Source: Asterella californica
Lineage: Eukaryota > Streptophyta > Marchantiopsida > Marchantiales > Aytoniaceae
DNA: 64,000 nucleotides
Assembly (NCBI GenBank): GCA_036924285.1
Contig: JAYKYS010000002.1
Location: forward strand, 4,650,001 to 4,714,000
Reading direction: 5' to 3'
A model generated the notes under the pieces. The model was not told the DNA's origin. It was given only the letters and a program-made list of their open reading frames with translations, and ran no database searches. Positions 29,313 through 40,640 of the stretch are shown here, piece after piece. Every line of letters begins with the position of its first letter. The stretch's first letter is position 1. Both the position numbers and the translations under genes were made by a program.

Positions 29313-29729
29313 ACTGTCTCCTTGTTTTCACATCGTCATAATGACATTAGACCAATATAGAGAGAGTATGAGATTTTAGAATATGAGAACTTGAGAGACG
29401 TCGTTAGCATGGAGAAATTTAGTTTATGGGTTTGTGAAGGATTAAACTTAGCATTTTTCTCTTCTAGTTAATGGTGCACTTGCATCAAAATCATTAGAGA
29501 TGACCTTGAGTGAAAGACATGTCTGACATGTTGCACACTAATCGATGACTATCATAGAGATTGAAAGATCGAGAGTAGTTGATCGATAAGACCACGGAGG
29601 GTTTACAGAACATATCACAAGTATAGTTTTTTGAAGATGTCAAAAGAACAAAGATGACTTGGAGAATTATGAGGACTAGTGACGCGTTGGTATATATCGG
29701 ATATGATGTCTAGGTTCGGAGGGGATGAA
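29313..29729. other. Unassigned stretch
   Basis: No ORF of note and no match to the repeats in this window. It ends with a purine-rich tract (CGGAGGGGATGAA, 29717-29729) followed by TGTCATG, which looks like the PPT/3' LTR junction of an element related to E (whose junction is GGAGGGGGTGGA before TGTCGTG). Confidence 0.35.
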
Positions 29730-31484
29730 TGTCATGTTGAGAGATAGTCTATATAGTGAAAGATGGTAATAGACGGTTTTTCTTTCATTGTGGACGTAGT
29801 TGTAAAAGAAGTTGCCTTGAAGCTTGTTAGTTGAACAAATGCTAAACTAGGGTCAAGATAGAAGTTGAGTCCTAGCTTCTATTTAGAAGAATTGTTGAGA
29901 AGTTATGAATGTACTGAGTGGAAACTCTTCTTGAATAGAGTAGACATGTGTTTTGGTTTACGCAAAATAAGATCATACATAGGTGGTTTATGTCATTTTC
30001 AGTTTAAGAAAGTGACAAAAAAGAAAACTCTATCATTTTCCGCTGGTGACTCGTATTCATTTTCTGATGACATCATTGTGTAAGTTTTCTCTAGTAGTGT
30101 AATTTTGATTCTTTCGTTACTAAAAATAGAGATATATAGTGAAAATAACATACAAGAAGCCAACAAAGGAGATAAAAGCAAGTTCTGTTGGCTTATGTAT
30201 AAGTTTCATTGCTTTATCACACTGAAGTAGGAACCACCTCCATGAAAAGAGCGACCACCTAGGAAGAAGAGATCCATGGTTCAAATCCTCTCATCTCCTG
30301 ATTCCTATCTCGGCATGTCTCTCTCTCTCAGTCTCCTATATGAGAGTCCATGTTGGGTGTATGACTACGTCTTGCATATGTAAAGTTGAAGGATCAGTAT
30401 CCGCTTTAAATGTGGGCTGCTTGGCATAAGCCTCCGCATGCAACCAAGATTATGGATTGGGAGATATGTGATTCAGCTATGAGAGGGTTGTAAGCTTTGT
30501 TGGGTGGTCTTGTAGCTGTGGCTTATGTCGTAAAATCATGACTTAGTTCATAATCTGGGTTGTATCAAGATGACATTGAGGGTTGGCAAGGGGTCAGCTT
30601 AGCCAAGGGATTGCTTGATAAGTAAATGTGCATATAAGGACATAAGGGCTCCAGCTTAGCTAGGGGATTGCTTAGCAATGTGCTTGTTTTTTTAAGCTAA
30701 ATCGACATATGGTCAAAGTCACGGGACATTCAAGGTAGTTCAAGAGAGAGCGTGCACATGAGAGAGAGGAGAAGATTGTTGAGGACATTGATTATAAAAT
30801 TGAGACATGAATACAGATTTTTGAGTCGTGGAAGACCTATTTGCACTGATTTGAGTTTATGATTGACCTTGGTAGCTACGAACGATTGTAATTGAGCTCT
30901 GAATATTGACAGTAGGCTGTTTTACTTTTTGTCATTCTCACGATCAATCACATATAGAAGGTTCGTCCTCCTCAAGAAAAACTCTTCCTATGATAGTGGC
31001 TTATCACTAAAAGACAAAATAGTATTGATGTGTACTAAAAGACAAAATATTAGTGATATGACATTGAAGTGATGTCTCTATGTCATTCGATACCCCTTTC
31101 TTTAAACCCCCATTACTCTTATGAGTAAGTCATTAAGTCAAGATTGATTTTTGGCTCGTTGAAAAGTTAATTTTGTGGCTATCTCTCTAGATGATCACAA
31201 TTTTAGATAGATATATTTTTAAATTTCATTCATTCAATAAGTAAGTCATATGTCCTAATGAGTACATCAAAGAGTATAAAAGGAGGTGTGTCGACTTCAT
31301 AGTATCTTTGATGTCATCTCGCTACCCTTGGTCTTAGAGATATCTCATCACAATTCATATTAATTACTCTGCATCTCGAGGAGAGTCCATTTTGAAATTC
31401 TAGCGATAAACTTATCCATAGCAACCACACCAGGTGATCGCACTGGAGTTGAGATGACGGAGGCATCTCGCATTCATGGTACGT

Positions 31485-33349
31485 TGTCGTGTCGTGGATC
31501 GGCTCCTATCTGAAATTCAAACTTCGATGCTTGTCGCTCCAAAGACACTCAGGAGAAAACAAGCTAGGCCCTAGCTTACGAGCTTTTGGCGCAACTTCAG
31601 ATCTTCGCTTTTATCGCATCAGTGGATAGACCTCCTTGTCAGCTTTCCATAGGCACTTCGTCTACTTCCTTTGGACGCCTAGTGGAGAAGTTACAAAACT
31701 CCAAAGATGGAGAAAACAAGCTAGGCACCAACTTACGAGCTTTTGGCACAACTTCGAATCTTCACTTTCATCACATAGATGGGTAGAGCTCGTTGTCAGC
31801 TTTCCATGGGTATCTTGTTTACTTCGTTTGGATATCTAGTGAAGAAGTTATGCGACTCGAAAGAAGGAAAAATTAAGCTAGGCCCTAGTTTACTTGCTGA
31901 CTGGGTATTTGAGACTTCAGACGTTATATCAAAGACGAAAGGGGCCTGCTTCATTTATATTGAGAGAACTTTGTACGTACATAGACTGACGCAAGGGGGT
32001 TGCTTAAGGGGCTTGCTTGTTCTTGCGACCTGTCGGTGGACGTTTTGGAGAATTGGGAAGTCCAATACACGCGCGCAAGGTGTCATCGGGTTCAGATCTG
32101 TGCAGGCTACGCACAGGTTAAGACGGTTTAAGAAGAGACGGATCCGGGGTTGTTTTCTGGTAGAAATTGAGACACAAGAAGCAGATTTGGAGTTTTCAGT
32201 TACCTGTGAAGGAGAGTTGGACCGTTCGGACCGTTCCGGAGTCCAAACTTGCTGTCCTTGGATCCATGGGGATAAAAACAACGAGTTCTTCAGGAAATTG
32301 AAGACGATACGAAGTTTCATCGGGAGGTTTGGGAGTTCTGAGTGAAATTGGCTTGTAGGGAAGCGCTTGCGTCAAGTTTTTCATCGTCTGCGACCTGAGA
32401 TTGGATTGTTCTTCGCGATCGATGAGCCAAGCTCTTCGTTCTTGGTGCCTACGCGATCAGGGAGTCTTCATGTACGCATAAGAGAAGACTGTACGTGAAT
32501 TGGATTGTTGGTTTGGGTGTGGTGAGCAAGTTTGAGCCGCAGGGAGTTGATTTACGTCAGTTTTTTGCAACCTGCGACCAAATTTCTTGCGTGGTTTTGC
32601 AAAGGGAACTCCAAACGACTTGTTTGGAGTCTTGTTGGGTTCAGGGTAGCTAGATCTATCTGCCAGGAAAGACGGATATCAGTTTAGACGATCCGTTTGT
32701 GCGGTGTGTGCGGTTTAAAGCCGCAAGGAGGAATTTTTGAAAGTTCGGTCACCTACGATCAAAAATCGGCGATATCTCGGCTGTTGGGAGTCGGATCTGA
32801 AGGTTTCTTGGGTTAAGGGAGTCAGCGGAGGAGACCCTATCGACATCTGAAGTCCGTTCAGCGAAAGGAAGAAGTCCACAAATAGGCTTTTTTCGGTTTC
32901 TTCGCTACGGGTTTTGCTCTTTTGAGTTCGTTAGAGTTCTGGTTGGTTGTATACAGCTTGTGGTAGTTAGCTTTAGCTAAGAGCGTATACATGGATGTGG
33001 TTTGGACTTGGGTTTGGATCGCGTGATACTGCTGTGGCTTTGTTTGTTAGCAAAGGGAAGTTTCTCTTGCTTTGAGCTACGCTTCGGTGGTTTTGAGTCA
33101 AGGTTGTGATTCAAGGGTTGTTTCAGGGGCTCTTGAAGCAAGTTACAGACTGCTCTGGTCTGGTTCTCAGTTCTGGTGCTCTTAGGAGAAGGAACCAGCA
33201 GTGTACATACTTTTGGAGTTGGTATATATCGCAGCGTTCATTTTCGTGGTTGTTTTTCTCTGTCTTGGCTCTGTTTCAGCACACAACATCTCCACAGCGA
33301 GGAACCTCACGTTTTCTTGGAGATCCTTCACGCAATATCCAACACGACA
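31485..33349 (+). repeat. 5' LTR of element E
   Basis: 1.87 kb, repeated at 35762-37619. It contains two tandem 157-bp units and a partial third near its start. The listed reading frames inside it are short, present in both LTRs and show no protein motif. A primer binding site after 33349 could not be assigned to a tRNA; a TGG occurs at 33354 in TGGTGAACTCGACG. Confidence 0.9.
31561..31874 (+). repeat. Tandem 157-bp repeats in U3 of element E 5' LTR
   Basis: Units begin with AAGCTAGGC at 31561, 31718 and 31875 (the third partial). They share ACTTACGAGCTTTTGGC-like, GTCAGCTTTCCATGGG-like and GGAGAAGTTA-like segments. In the 3' LTR the units start at 35838, 35995 and 36151. Tandem repeats in U3 often act as enhancers in LTR elements. 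Confidence 0.8.
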
Positions 33350-33531
33350 TCGGTGGTGAACTCGACGTGAAGGTCCGGGGTGGAGATTGTGTGTTAGAAC
33401 TTGGAAGAAGAGATCAGCAATCATGAACGATGATGAAGATGGATTTGGTTGTTCGGGAGGATGCTGTGGACTTGCGATGATGGATTCGTAGACGGTTGGG
33501 ATCATGTGAGGATGAGAGGATAGGACGAGTC

Positions 33532-34890
33532 ATGACTATGGACGGGATGGACGGATCAGAAGATATACCAAGGATGCAGTTGGATGCAGCAATTGCACGA
33601 TTATTTCAAGCCTTCACTTTGTTTATGCGACAAGAGCAAGGGAACCAACAAAAGGAAGCTTTGGGGAAGAAGGCGTTTGGAAAGGTGATCGACAAGGTCG
33701 GTCTATTCGATGGGAGAGACATCTCAAAGTACTTGAGATGTTACAAGACGGAGATGGATTTGGATCAGATATCAGAAAAGGAGATGATCGAGACATTCGA
33801 ACTCGCTGCGGTGCTTGAGATAAGGGAGCATGTGAAAGGTCTAACAAAGCGTTTTGGGAGGAACTGGGATACATTTTCACATGCGATGAGGGAGGAGTAT
33901 TTCTTGGGAAACTCAGATCGAGTAACCAAGAAATCATTTCTGGAATGGATCAACCGATCCAGCAAGGGTTTGCAGCCTACAGAGCTGTTGAAGGAGTTCG
34001 AGAGACAATTCTCTCAACTACCTTGGATGGACAAGCTAATCTTGGAGAGCTATAAGACAGAGTTGTTTCTTCAAGCTGTTGATGAACCATGGCATGAACA
34101 ATTGGAACTACTTCTGGAGGATGGGGAGAAAGAAGAAGGGTTGACAAGAAATTGGGAGGTTGTGCATGAAGCGGTTGAGCTTCTTGTCTGGAGACGTACA
34201 AGAGAAAGGGTTACAAGGTTGACACCTGCAGCGTTGACTACCGCACCAGTTCGGGTAGTATCTGAGGTTCAACCTCCAGTTGTGGTTGTAGAGGAGAAGG
34301 ATCCAACTTCGAGGACCTACAGCAAAAGATGCAAGATCTACAAGCTCAGGTTACTAGGTTGGAGGATAAGAGATCATCGACTAAGACGGTGCTTGTACCC
34401 AAATCAGCTTGGGTACATCAGTGCTTGTGGTGTGATGGTACTGACCATCAAAGGAATGATTGCATCGACTTTGCAGAGTCTTTGCAACGAGAGGTTATTT
34501 CTTGGGAGGATGGAAAGGTTACATTCAGAAGTACAAGTACTCTCCTTCAAGCCAACGTTGGTAAAGGAGGGATGAAGATATTGATGGATGATTATCTTGC
34601 GGCACATGCACTTGTAGCTAACGAAGCTACAAGTTATGGTGCTAGGGTCGAGGAGATTGAGCATGATCTCCATAGAGATGATGTGGATGAGCATGAGGAT
34701 CAAACGAGCTCAGGTTGGATACTTCATCCACGATGCAGAGCAAGAAGAAGGGACAAGAAGAAACTTCTTCAGGGAAGCAAGCTGGGGAGGATAAGGTTCA
34801 ACATGAAACTATTCTTCCTGAACATGCAATGGAGGGCGATCCTTCACAACCGAGGAGATGGTTGGGGTGCAGACAGTGGACATGGTTGAT
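33532..34890 (+). CDS. gag-like protein of element E (one frameshift)
   Basis: First in-frame ATG at 33532 (an ORF start at 33496 would be TTG). The frame to about 34300 encodes a helical protein: MQLDAAIARLFQAFTLFMRQ, VGLFDGRDISKYLRCYKTEM, WDTFSHAMREEYF, LLKEFERQFSQLPWMDKLIL, NWEVVHEAVELLVWRR, the usual layout of gypsy capsid proteins. After a frame change near 34300 (around GGATCC) follow a short coiled coil (LQQKMQDLQAQVTRLEDK) and a zinc knuckle CLWCDGTDHQRNDC, a perfect C-X2-C-X4-H-X4-C. The frame stays open to about 34890. Gag would package RNA and form particles. The frameshift may be decay or a programmed event. Confidence 0.8.
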
Positions 34891-35747
34891 CTGGTTGCAG
34901 ACATACAACAACCAGATATTGATTCAGTGATGGATGTGAAGGGAGGTTGGGAGGAGTGCATTCGAGATGCGAAGGTTGGGTTCATTTCACGGGAGGTCTT
35001 GGGTGCAACTTCAAGAGAAGTCCATGATGTCTACATTGGCATCATCAAGGACGGACATGCTGAGGGTGAAGGAGAGTGGATGGATGCGCTCGAGGCTATG
35101 GGTATAAGATGATGCGTAAGGATGGCTTATAGGGGAGAAGCCATTGCTGAAGGTGATTTGTGTTGAGAGAATGATGCTTGGAAGTTTGTAAGGATTTTCA
35201 GAAGACGGATCAGGGAGGATGATGGTTGAGGAAGACATCATTGTACAGCGAGACAATGATGGTTGCGGTTAAGGATTTGGTTGCAGCAGTGTGGTTCTTT
35301 TTTTTTCAGAAAACAAAAAAGAAGAGTTGGATACGTACAATGACATGTACAGACTTGAGGTTGAGGATTACAGTCAGGATATGCGGTGATGATTGGGATG
35401 ATGGGTGATGTCTACTACGACACTTAGGTCACAAACCTCGACGGTGAGGTTCTATAAGGCGGATGGAAGACATTTCTATGATATGAAGGGTTATTCTTTC
35501 TATGTCTTCGCATATTGAAGATGTGTAGATTTAGAGAGGGTGATTGGATGAAGGTGAAGGTGAAGGTCGATGAACATGGATCTAGGGAGGATCATGGCAG
35601 GGTAGCAACTTCAAGATGACGATCATGTTGCAACCTTGAGGATGAGGTTGACTAAGATGGGAGAGAGGATCACAAGATGGGAATAAGTGTGCGTGCCGGT
35701 CCACTCCTTGGTTGGTATCTCTGGTGCATACCAGAGGATGCACAAGT
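34891..35747 (+). other. Internal region of element E without recognised pol
   Basis: 34858-35112 is open (acidic; ends WMDALEAMGIR) and overlaps the end of gag in another frame. 35226-35408 is a short frame with WFFFFQKTKKKSW, from a T-run. Neither shows protease, RT, RNase H or integrase motifs. The sequence is purine-rich with GGATGAGG-like runs. I see no deleted-pol remnant that can be named. Confidence 0.45.
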
Positions 35748-35761
35748 TTGGAGGGGGTGGA
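35748..35761 (+). other. Polypurine tract of element E
   Basis: TTTGGAGGGGGTGGA directly before the 3' LTR start TGTCGTG at 35762. Confidence 0.8.
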
Positions 35762-37619
35762 TGTCGTGTCGTGGACCGGCTCCTATCTGAAATTCAAACT
35801 TCGATTCTTGTCGCTCCAAAGATACTCATGAGAAAACAAGCTAGGCCTTAGCTTACGAGCTTTTGGTGCAACTTCAGATCTTCACTTTTATCGCATCAGT
35901 GGATAGACCTCCTTGTCAGCTTTCCATAGGCACTTCGTCTACTTCGTTTGGATGCCTAGTGGAGAAGTTACAAGACTCCAAAGATGGAGAAAACAAGCTA
36001 GGCCCCAACTTACGAGCTTTTGGCACAACTTCGAATCTTCACTTTCATCACATAGATGGGTAGAGCTCGTTGTCAGCTTTCCATGGGCATCTTGTTTACT
36101 TCATTTGGACGTCTAGTGAAGAAGTTATGCGACTCGAAAGAAGGAAAATTAAGCTAGGCCCTAGTTTACTTGCTGACTGGGTATTTGAGGCTTCAGGCGT
36201 TATATCAAAGAAAAAAGGGGCCTGCTTCATTTATATTGAGAGAACTTTGTACGTACAGAGACTGACGCAAGGGGCTGCTTAAGGGGCTTGCTTGTTCTTG
36301 CGATCTATCGGTGGATTTTTTGAAAAATTGGGAAGTCCAATACACGCGCAAGGTGTCATCGGGTTCAGATCTGTGCAGGCTACGCACAGGTTAAGACGGT
36401 TTAAGAAGAAACGGATCGGGGGTTGTGTTCAGGGAGAAATTGAGACGCATGAAGCAGATTTAGAGTTTTCAATTACCTGTGAAGAAGAGTTGGACCGTTC
36501 GGACCGTTCCGGAGTCCAAACTTGCTGTCCTTGGATCCATCGGGATCAAAACAACGAGTTCTTCAGGAAATTGAAGACGATACGAAGTTTCATCGGGAGG
36601 TTTGGGAGTTCTGAGTGAAATTGGCTTGCAAGGAAGCGCTTGCGTCAGGTTTTTCATCGCCTGCGGTCTGAGATTGGATTGGATTGTTCTTCGCGATCAA
36701 TTAGCCAAGCTCTTCGTTCTTGGTGCCTATGCGATCAGGGAGTCTTCATGTACGCATAGGAGAAGACTGTACGTGAATTGGATTGTTGGTTTGGGTGTGG
36801 TGAGAAAGTTTGAGCCGCAGGGAGTTGATTTACGTCAGTTTTTTGCAACCTGCGATCAAATTTCTTGCGTGGTTTTGCAAGGGGAACTCCAAACGACTTG
36901 TTTGGAGTCTTGTTGGGTTCAAGGTAGCTAGATCTATCTGCCAAGAAAGACGGATATCAGTTTAGACGACCCGTTTGTGCGGTGTGTGTGGTTTAAAGCC
37001 GCAAGGAGGAATTTTTGAAAGTTCGGTCATCTGCGACCGAAAATCGGCGATATCTCGGCTGTTGGGAGTCGGATCTGAAGGTTTCTTGGGTTAACGGAGT
37101 CAGCGGAGGAGACCCTATCGACATCTGAAGTCCGTTCAGCGAAAAGAGGAAGTCCACAGATAGACTTTTTTCGGTTTCTTCGCTACGGGTTTTGCTCTTT
37201 TGAGTTCGTTAGAGTTGTGATTGGCTGTATACAGCTTGTGGTAGTTAGCTTTAGCTAAGAGCTTATACATGGATGTGGTTTGGACTTGGGTTGGATCGCG
37301 TGATACTGATGTGGCTCTGTTTGTTAGCAAAGAGAAGTTTCTCTTACTTTGAGCTACGCTTCGGTGGTTTTGAGTCAGGGTTGTGATTCAAGGGTTGTTT
37401 CAGGGGCTCTTGAAGCAGGTTACAGACTGCTCTAGTCTGGTTCTCAGTTCTGTGCTCTTAGGAGAAGGAACCGGCAGTGTACATACTTTTGGAGTTGATA
37501 TATATCGCAGATTTCGTTTTAGTGGTTGTTTTTCTCTGTCTTGTCTCTGTTTCAGCACACAACATCTCCACAACTTCACGTTTTCCTGGACATCCTTCAC
37601 GCAAAAATCTGACACGATA
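35762..37619 (+). repeat. 3' LTR of element E
   Basis: Same structure as the 5' LTR, with tandem units at 35838 and 35995. It ends ACACGATA, then the target repeat ACGT. Small indels relative to the 5' LTR occur near 36160, 36270 and 37580. Confidence 0.9.
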
Positions 37620-37632
37620 ACGTCTAATGACA

Positions 37633-38141
37633 TCTAGTGTCATGTCTTTATGTAACTTGGTGTCCCTCATATTCTTCCGAAAGGGTTAGTCTACTATACC
37701 ATTATAAGCCGAGTGTGAGTATGTAGGAGCTTGAGATCAAGACTTCTCTCTGACAAGTTTCTAAGCTACTTCAGGTAGCTGATCTCACAACTATCAAATG
37801 AAAGATAATTTTTAACCCCAACTCCTAGTACAAAGGGTCTGGGTAATCCAAACCTTTCATTTTTTGGAAATCCAGGAGCGGGATGGAATACTCTAGGTTA
37901 CTCAGATCATTTTGCACAACTGAACAGTGTCATTGTCTGTTCATCAAAGATGACGTCCGTTATATCGCTGGAAAGCTACATTTGTGACCAAAAGAATATC
38001 CAAAACAGAAACCTCAAAAAATAGTACGACTTGTCAAAAGTATTGTTCTATCGATATAAGTACTATCCTCTATGATTGGCTATGGGAAGCTAAATTTGAA
38101 TGTTGAAAACTTTTTAATAGAGAAATTGCCCAAATAGTCGA
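37633..38141. other. Unassigned stretch after element E
   Basis: No ORF and no match to families A-G. AT-rich, non-repetitive at the level I can see. Confidence 0.4.
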
Positions 38142-38360
38142 GGGCAGCGGGATCCAACTGCTGCCCCAAGACACATGTCTTGGAGAAGAGATGGAGCCCG
38201 TCTGATGTTACGAAACGTCGAAGAAGATATCATCTTCTTCCACGCTTCACACGTGTGTGAAGCTAGGATGGAGGGTTAATCCCCTCTCTTCTTGAGCTTC
38301 GGAGATGTGAGGGAAGACAGTCCTGTTAGGCCGTTTCTTTCTCCGAGTTGCGGAGAAAGA
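38142..38360. repeat. Run of perfect short inverted repeats (hairpin cluster)
   Basis: Four or five independent perfect stems in 219 bp: GGGCAGC/GCTGCCC (38142-38166, loop 11), CCAAGACA/TGTCTTGG (38166-38183, loop 2), GAAGAAGAT/ATCTTCTTC (38220-38240, loop 3), GCTTCACAC/GTGTGAAGC (38244-38263, loop 2), TCTTTCTCCG/CGGAGAAAGA (38336-38360, loop 5). A weaker GAGGG/CCCTC stem lies at 38271-38286. No protein is encoded. It could be the end of a DNA transposon, a structured RNA, or a recombination-prone relic. Confidence 0.6.
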
Positions 38361-40265
38361 CAACCCTCTAAAGTCATCTTTTTACTCTAATATGCGAGAA
38401 AAGAAACTCTCTTATGCTATTTTTTCTCGAATGTATTTAGTAACATAAGTTTCTTGTTCTTATGCCTTTAGTGTCAATGTTATTCCAAAGTTGGTACTTG
38501 GCTTTTTTCTCTTGGCTTGTACTAAATACAGTGCCTTATTTTTGTAAGGAAATTTCTTACATCATGTGAACACAAAGAGCCGTTCATGTATATCTGAGGT
38601 ATTTTTCTTGTAATCTGGTATATTTAGGGAAGTGTGCACTTATAGATGAAAATAGTTCTTGTACTGATTATATTAGTGATTTTATTTGTGTGCATTTGCA
38701 ATGTATAGTTTATAAACACAATGTTTTTTAATCTTAGCAAGTTGAACTAAATTGTGATGTTCAATATGACATGTAGTTTTTTGTGGATTTCATTTGATGA
38801 TCACATGTGCTTGTGTTTTTATTTTTGCACCTATATATTATATTCATAGATTTGTAAATCCAAATCCATCATTTTTTCTAGTATTGAGGATAGTTATGTA
38901 AAAGCTCCTTGGTTTAGTTCGCTTTGATAACCATGACGGACCGATGTTAGGGACAATTTTTGAGTGATCATATCGACGATCATGGTAAGAGACATCCGCA
39001 TGATGTCCAAGTTGTCAGGATTTTTGAGGATATTCTTGACACTTATGAGTAGTTATGACATGCCTTGGGTTTGGTGGTTTCATATGTCTAAGTTTTACGG
39101 TGCTTGTTGCATGACATGTCATCTCCTATAGAGAACTTGATTAGAGCACGAGTCGAGCGTGTCATCTCAATCGACCTTGAATCCATTGACCATATCTTTA
39201 CAAAGAGAGTTGGAGAAGTTGTAGAGGATAGTCAAGCTAGAGTCAATGATAGTCAAACGAATCGACTAGATTTTGCCACGATGGATGAGACAAGAGATAT
39301 GTTTGAGGAGGAGCCTCCAGTAGAGTTGGAGGACGAGATACGAGTACACATGTCAGCTGAGTATGAAATGTGAGGTAGAAGGAAGGTTTAGAATTTTATC
39401 AACTTTTTCGTGTGAGGTGTCCTCGACAAGGATGTGGACTGTATTGTCTTCTTGATCACGGAGTTCTAGCAGTGTTGGCAATTGAAGTTTCTTTGCGATG
39501 TTGATCACATGATAGTGTTCATGATAGCAGGATGGTGAGAAATAGGGGTTCACCAGATGTGGTAAGACAGATATATCATGCTGCTCAATGTGTTGGTCTC
39601 AGTTATCTCCATCGTCAACCTGATGGAGGTCATGAGGCTTCATGTTCTCACGGAGTCACATTGGTACGAGTTTTAAGACGGAGTCGGCCGTCATGTTGGT
39701 TGGTGTTTTGCAACATTGTCGTTTGTGGGAGGAGCAAAAAGACACGTTCCACGGCTAATGATGACCATCGTGTTCATTTACATTACAAGTTTAGTTGTGT
39801 ATCATTTCGCATCATAATCATTTGTCATTTTGACTATAGATCCATGAGGTTTGCAGATCCTTGGTGCTTTATGTTGATTTGTGTTGGGACTCATCTCGTA
39901 ATGGCTACCATGGTATGATACCATTCATAATGTGGATAACTGACTACATATAATGCTGCCATAGTCATATAGTCATCCATATTATCCGATCGACATTATA
40001 CCATTCATAATGTGGATCCGACTGTCGACCGGATAATCCGACTGGATGGATAGAGACCCTTGCAGTTGAGAGAGGGATTAGGATATCATAGACAAAGGGA
40101 TGATCATCTCAAAGATTATACATGATGATAATCACGCTCTTGACATCATCATTGATCGATCATTTATCATTCCCTACCTATAAATTTGAGTCATTTCATT
40201 ATTTGTTATGATATATTTGAAGATGCCCTTATCTTTTTTAAGTCTAACATATTAAGTCACTATAT
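38361..40265. other. Unassigned AT-rich region with a small ORF
   Basis: 38361-39100 shows nothing recognisable. An 89-codon ORF at 39104-39373 (MLHDMSSPIENLIRARVERV..., acidic end) matches no family I know. 39532-39918 is another isolated frame without motifs. The string ATACCATTCATAATGTGGAT occurs twice (39918 and 39995), a 77-bp-spaced direct repeat. Probably old transposon debris. Confidence 0.35.
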
Positions 40266-40640
40266 GCAGATATGAGATTTGCAACCAAAAGGATCTAGGG
40301 CATAAATGCAAAGACATTGTGATCAAGTTCAATGAGGAGTTGGAAGATGCCAAGATGTCAGCAGGAAACTGAGCAATAGAAGATGCACGATGCCGAACAA
40401 AACTAGCAGTGTTTTTAGTGGTTCACTTGAAGGCTTTTTGTCGAATGAAGGGTCTCCCTCTTGCTGCTTCTAAGATTGTTTTAGTGAGTCAGATAGCAAT
40501 GCATCTTGTGCTTCCAACTGAAGACTATTGAGAACCAAAATGCACTCACGGCTTGAAGTACCCTGAGTTTGGTGCGCCTGATATTGCATACAAGCTGAAG
40601 TCCTGGATTTATACTTGTTCTAGATGTGCAAATGAGAGAT
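40266..40640 (+). pseudogene. Unknown coding-like stretch with two stops
   Basis: One frame reads for about 125 codons with only two stops (a TGA near 40371, a TGA near 40530), and its composition looks like protein: DLGHKCKDIVIKFNEELEDA, VVHLKAFCRMKGLPLAASKI, GLKYPEFGAPDIAYKLKSW, then Cys-containing TCSRCANER. I do not recognise the family. No neighbouring transposon motif claims it. A similar coding-like run occurs in another frame at 40960-41260. A decayed DNA transposon or captured gene are both possible. Confidence 0.3.

Larger units (their letters stand above)
31485..37619 (+). mobile_element. Element E: complete LTR retrotransposon with gag only
   Basis: LTRs at 31485-33349 and 35762-37619 start TGTCGTGTCGTGG and end ACACGACA (ACACGATA in the 3' copy), giving an 8-bp inverted terminus. 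A 4-bp direct repeat ACGT flanks the element (31481-31484 and 37620-37623). Internal 33350-35761 (2.4 kb) holds a gag-like gene with a zinc knuckle and a clear PPT, but no protease, RT, RNase H or integrase. The first 195 aligned LTR bases differ at about nine sites. This fits the known class of non-autonomous elements that keep gag and LTRs and borrow pol from a relative. Confidence 0.87.
29730..37632 (+). repeat. Candidate old LTR (F) interrupted by element E
   Basis: Starts TGTCATGTTGAG after a PPT-like tract. It has a TATA box (GTATAAAAGG, 31275-31281) late in its length. It is split by E at 31484/37620 and ends TAATGACA at 37625-37632, an inverted match to TGTCAT. Joined, it would be about 1.76 kb, close to E's LTR length. 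There is no second copy to compare with, so this is tentative. Within it, 30278-30288 (GGTTCAAATCC) resembles a tRNA-type B box, and the unit CAGCTTAGC.A.GGGATTGCTT is repeated 57 bp apart near 30595 and 30652. Confidence 0.35.

Noticed and set aside
33182..33505. Frames inside the LTRs of element E (for example 32196-32384, 36292-36618)
   Set aside because: Present in both LTRs but broken differently, no protein motifs, and they overlap U3 tandem repeats and the likely leader.
38336..38360. Stem-loop TCTTTCTCCG...CGGAGAAAGA as a Rho-independent terminator
   Set aside because: There is no bacterial gene context; the window is plant-type nuclear DNA. Kept only as part of the hairpin cluster.
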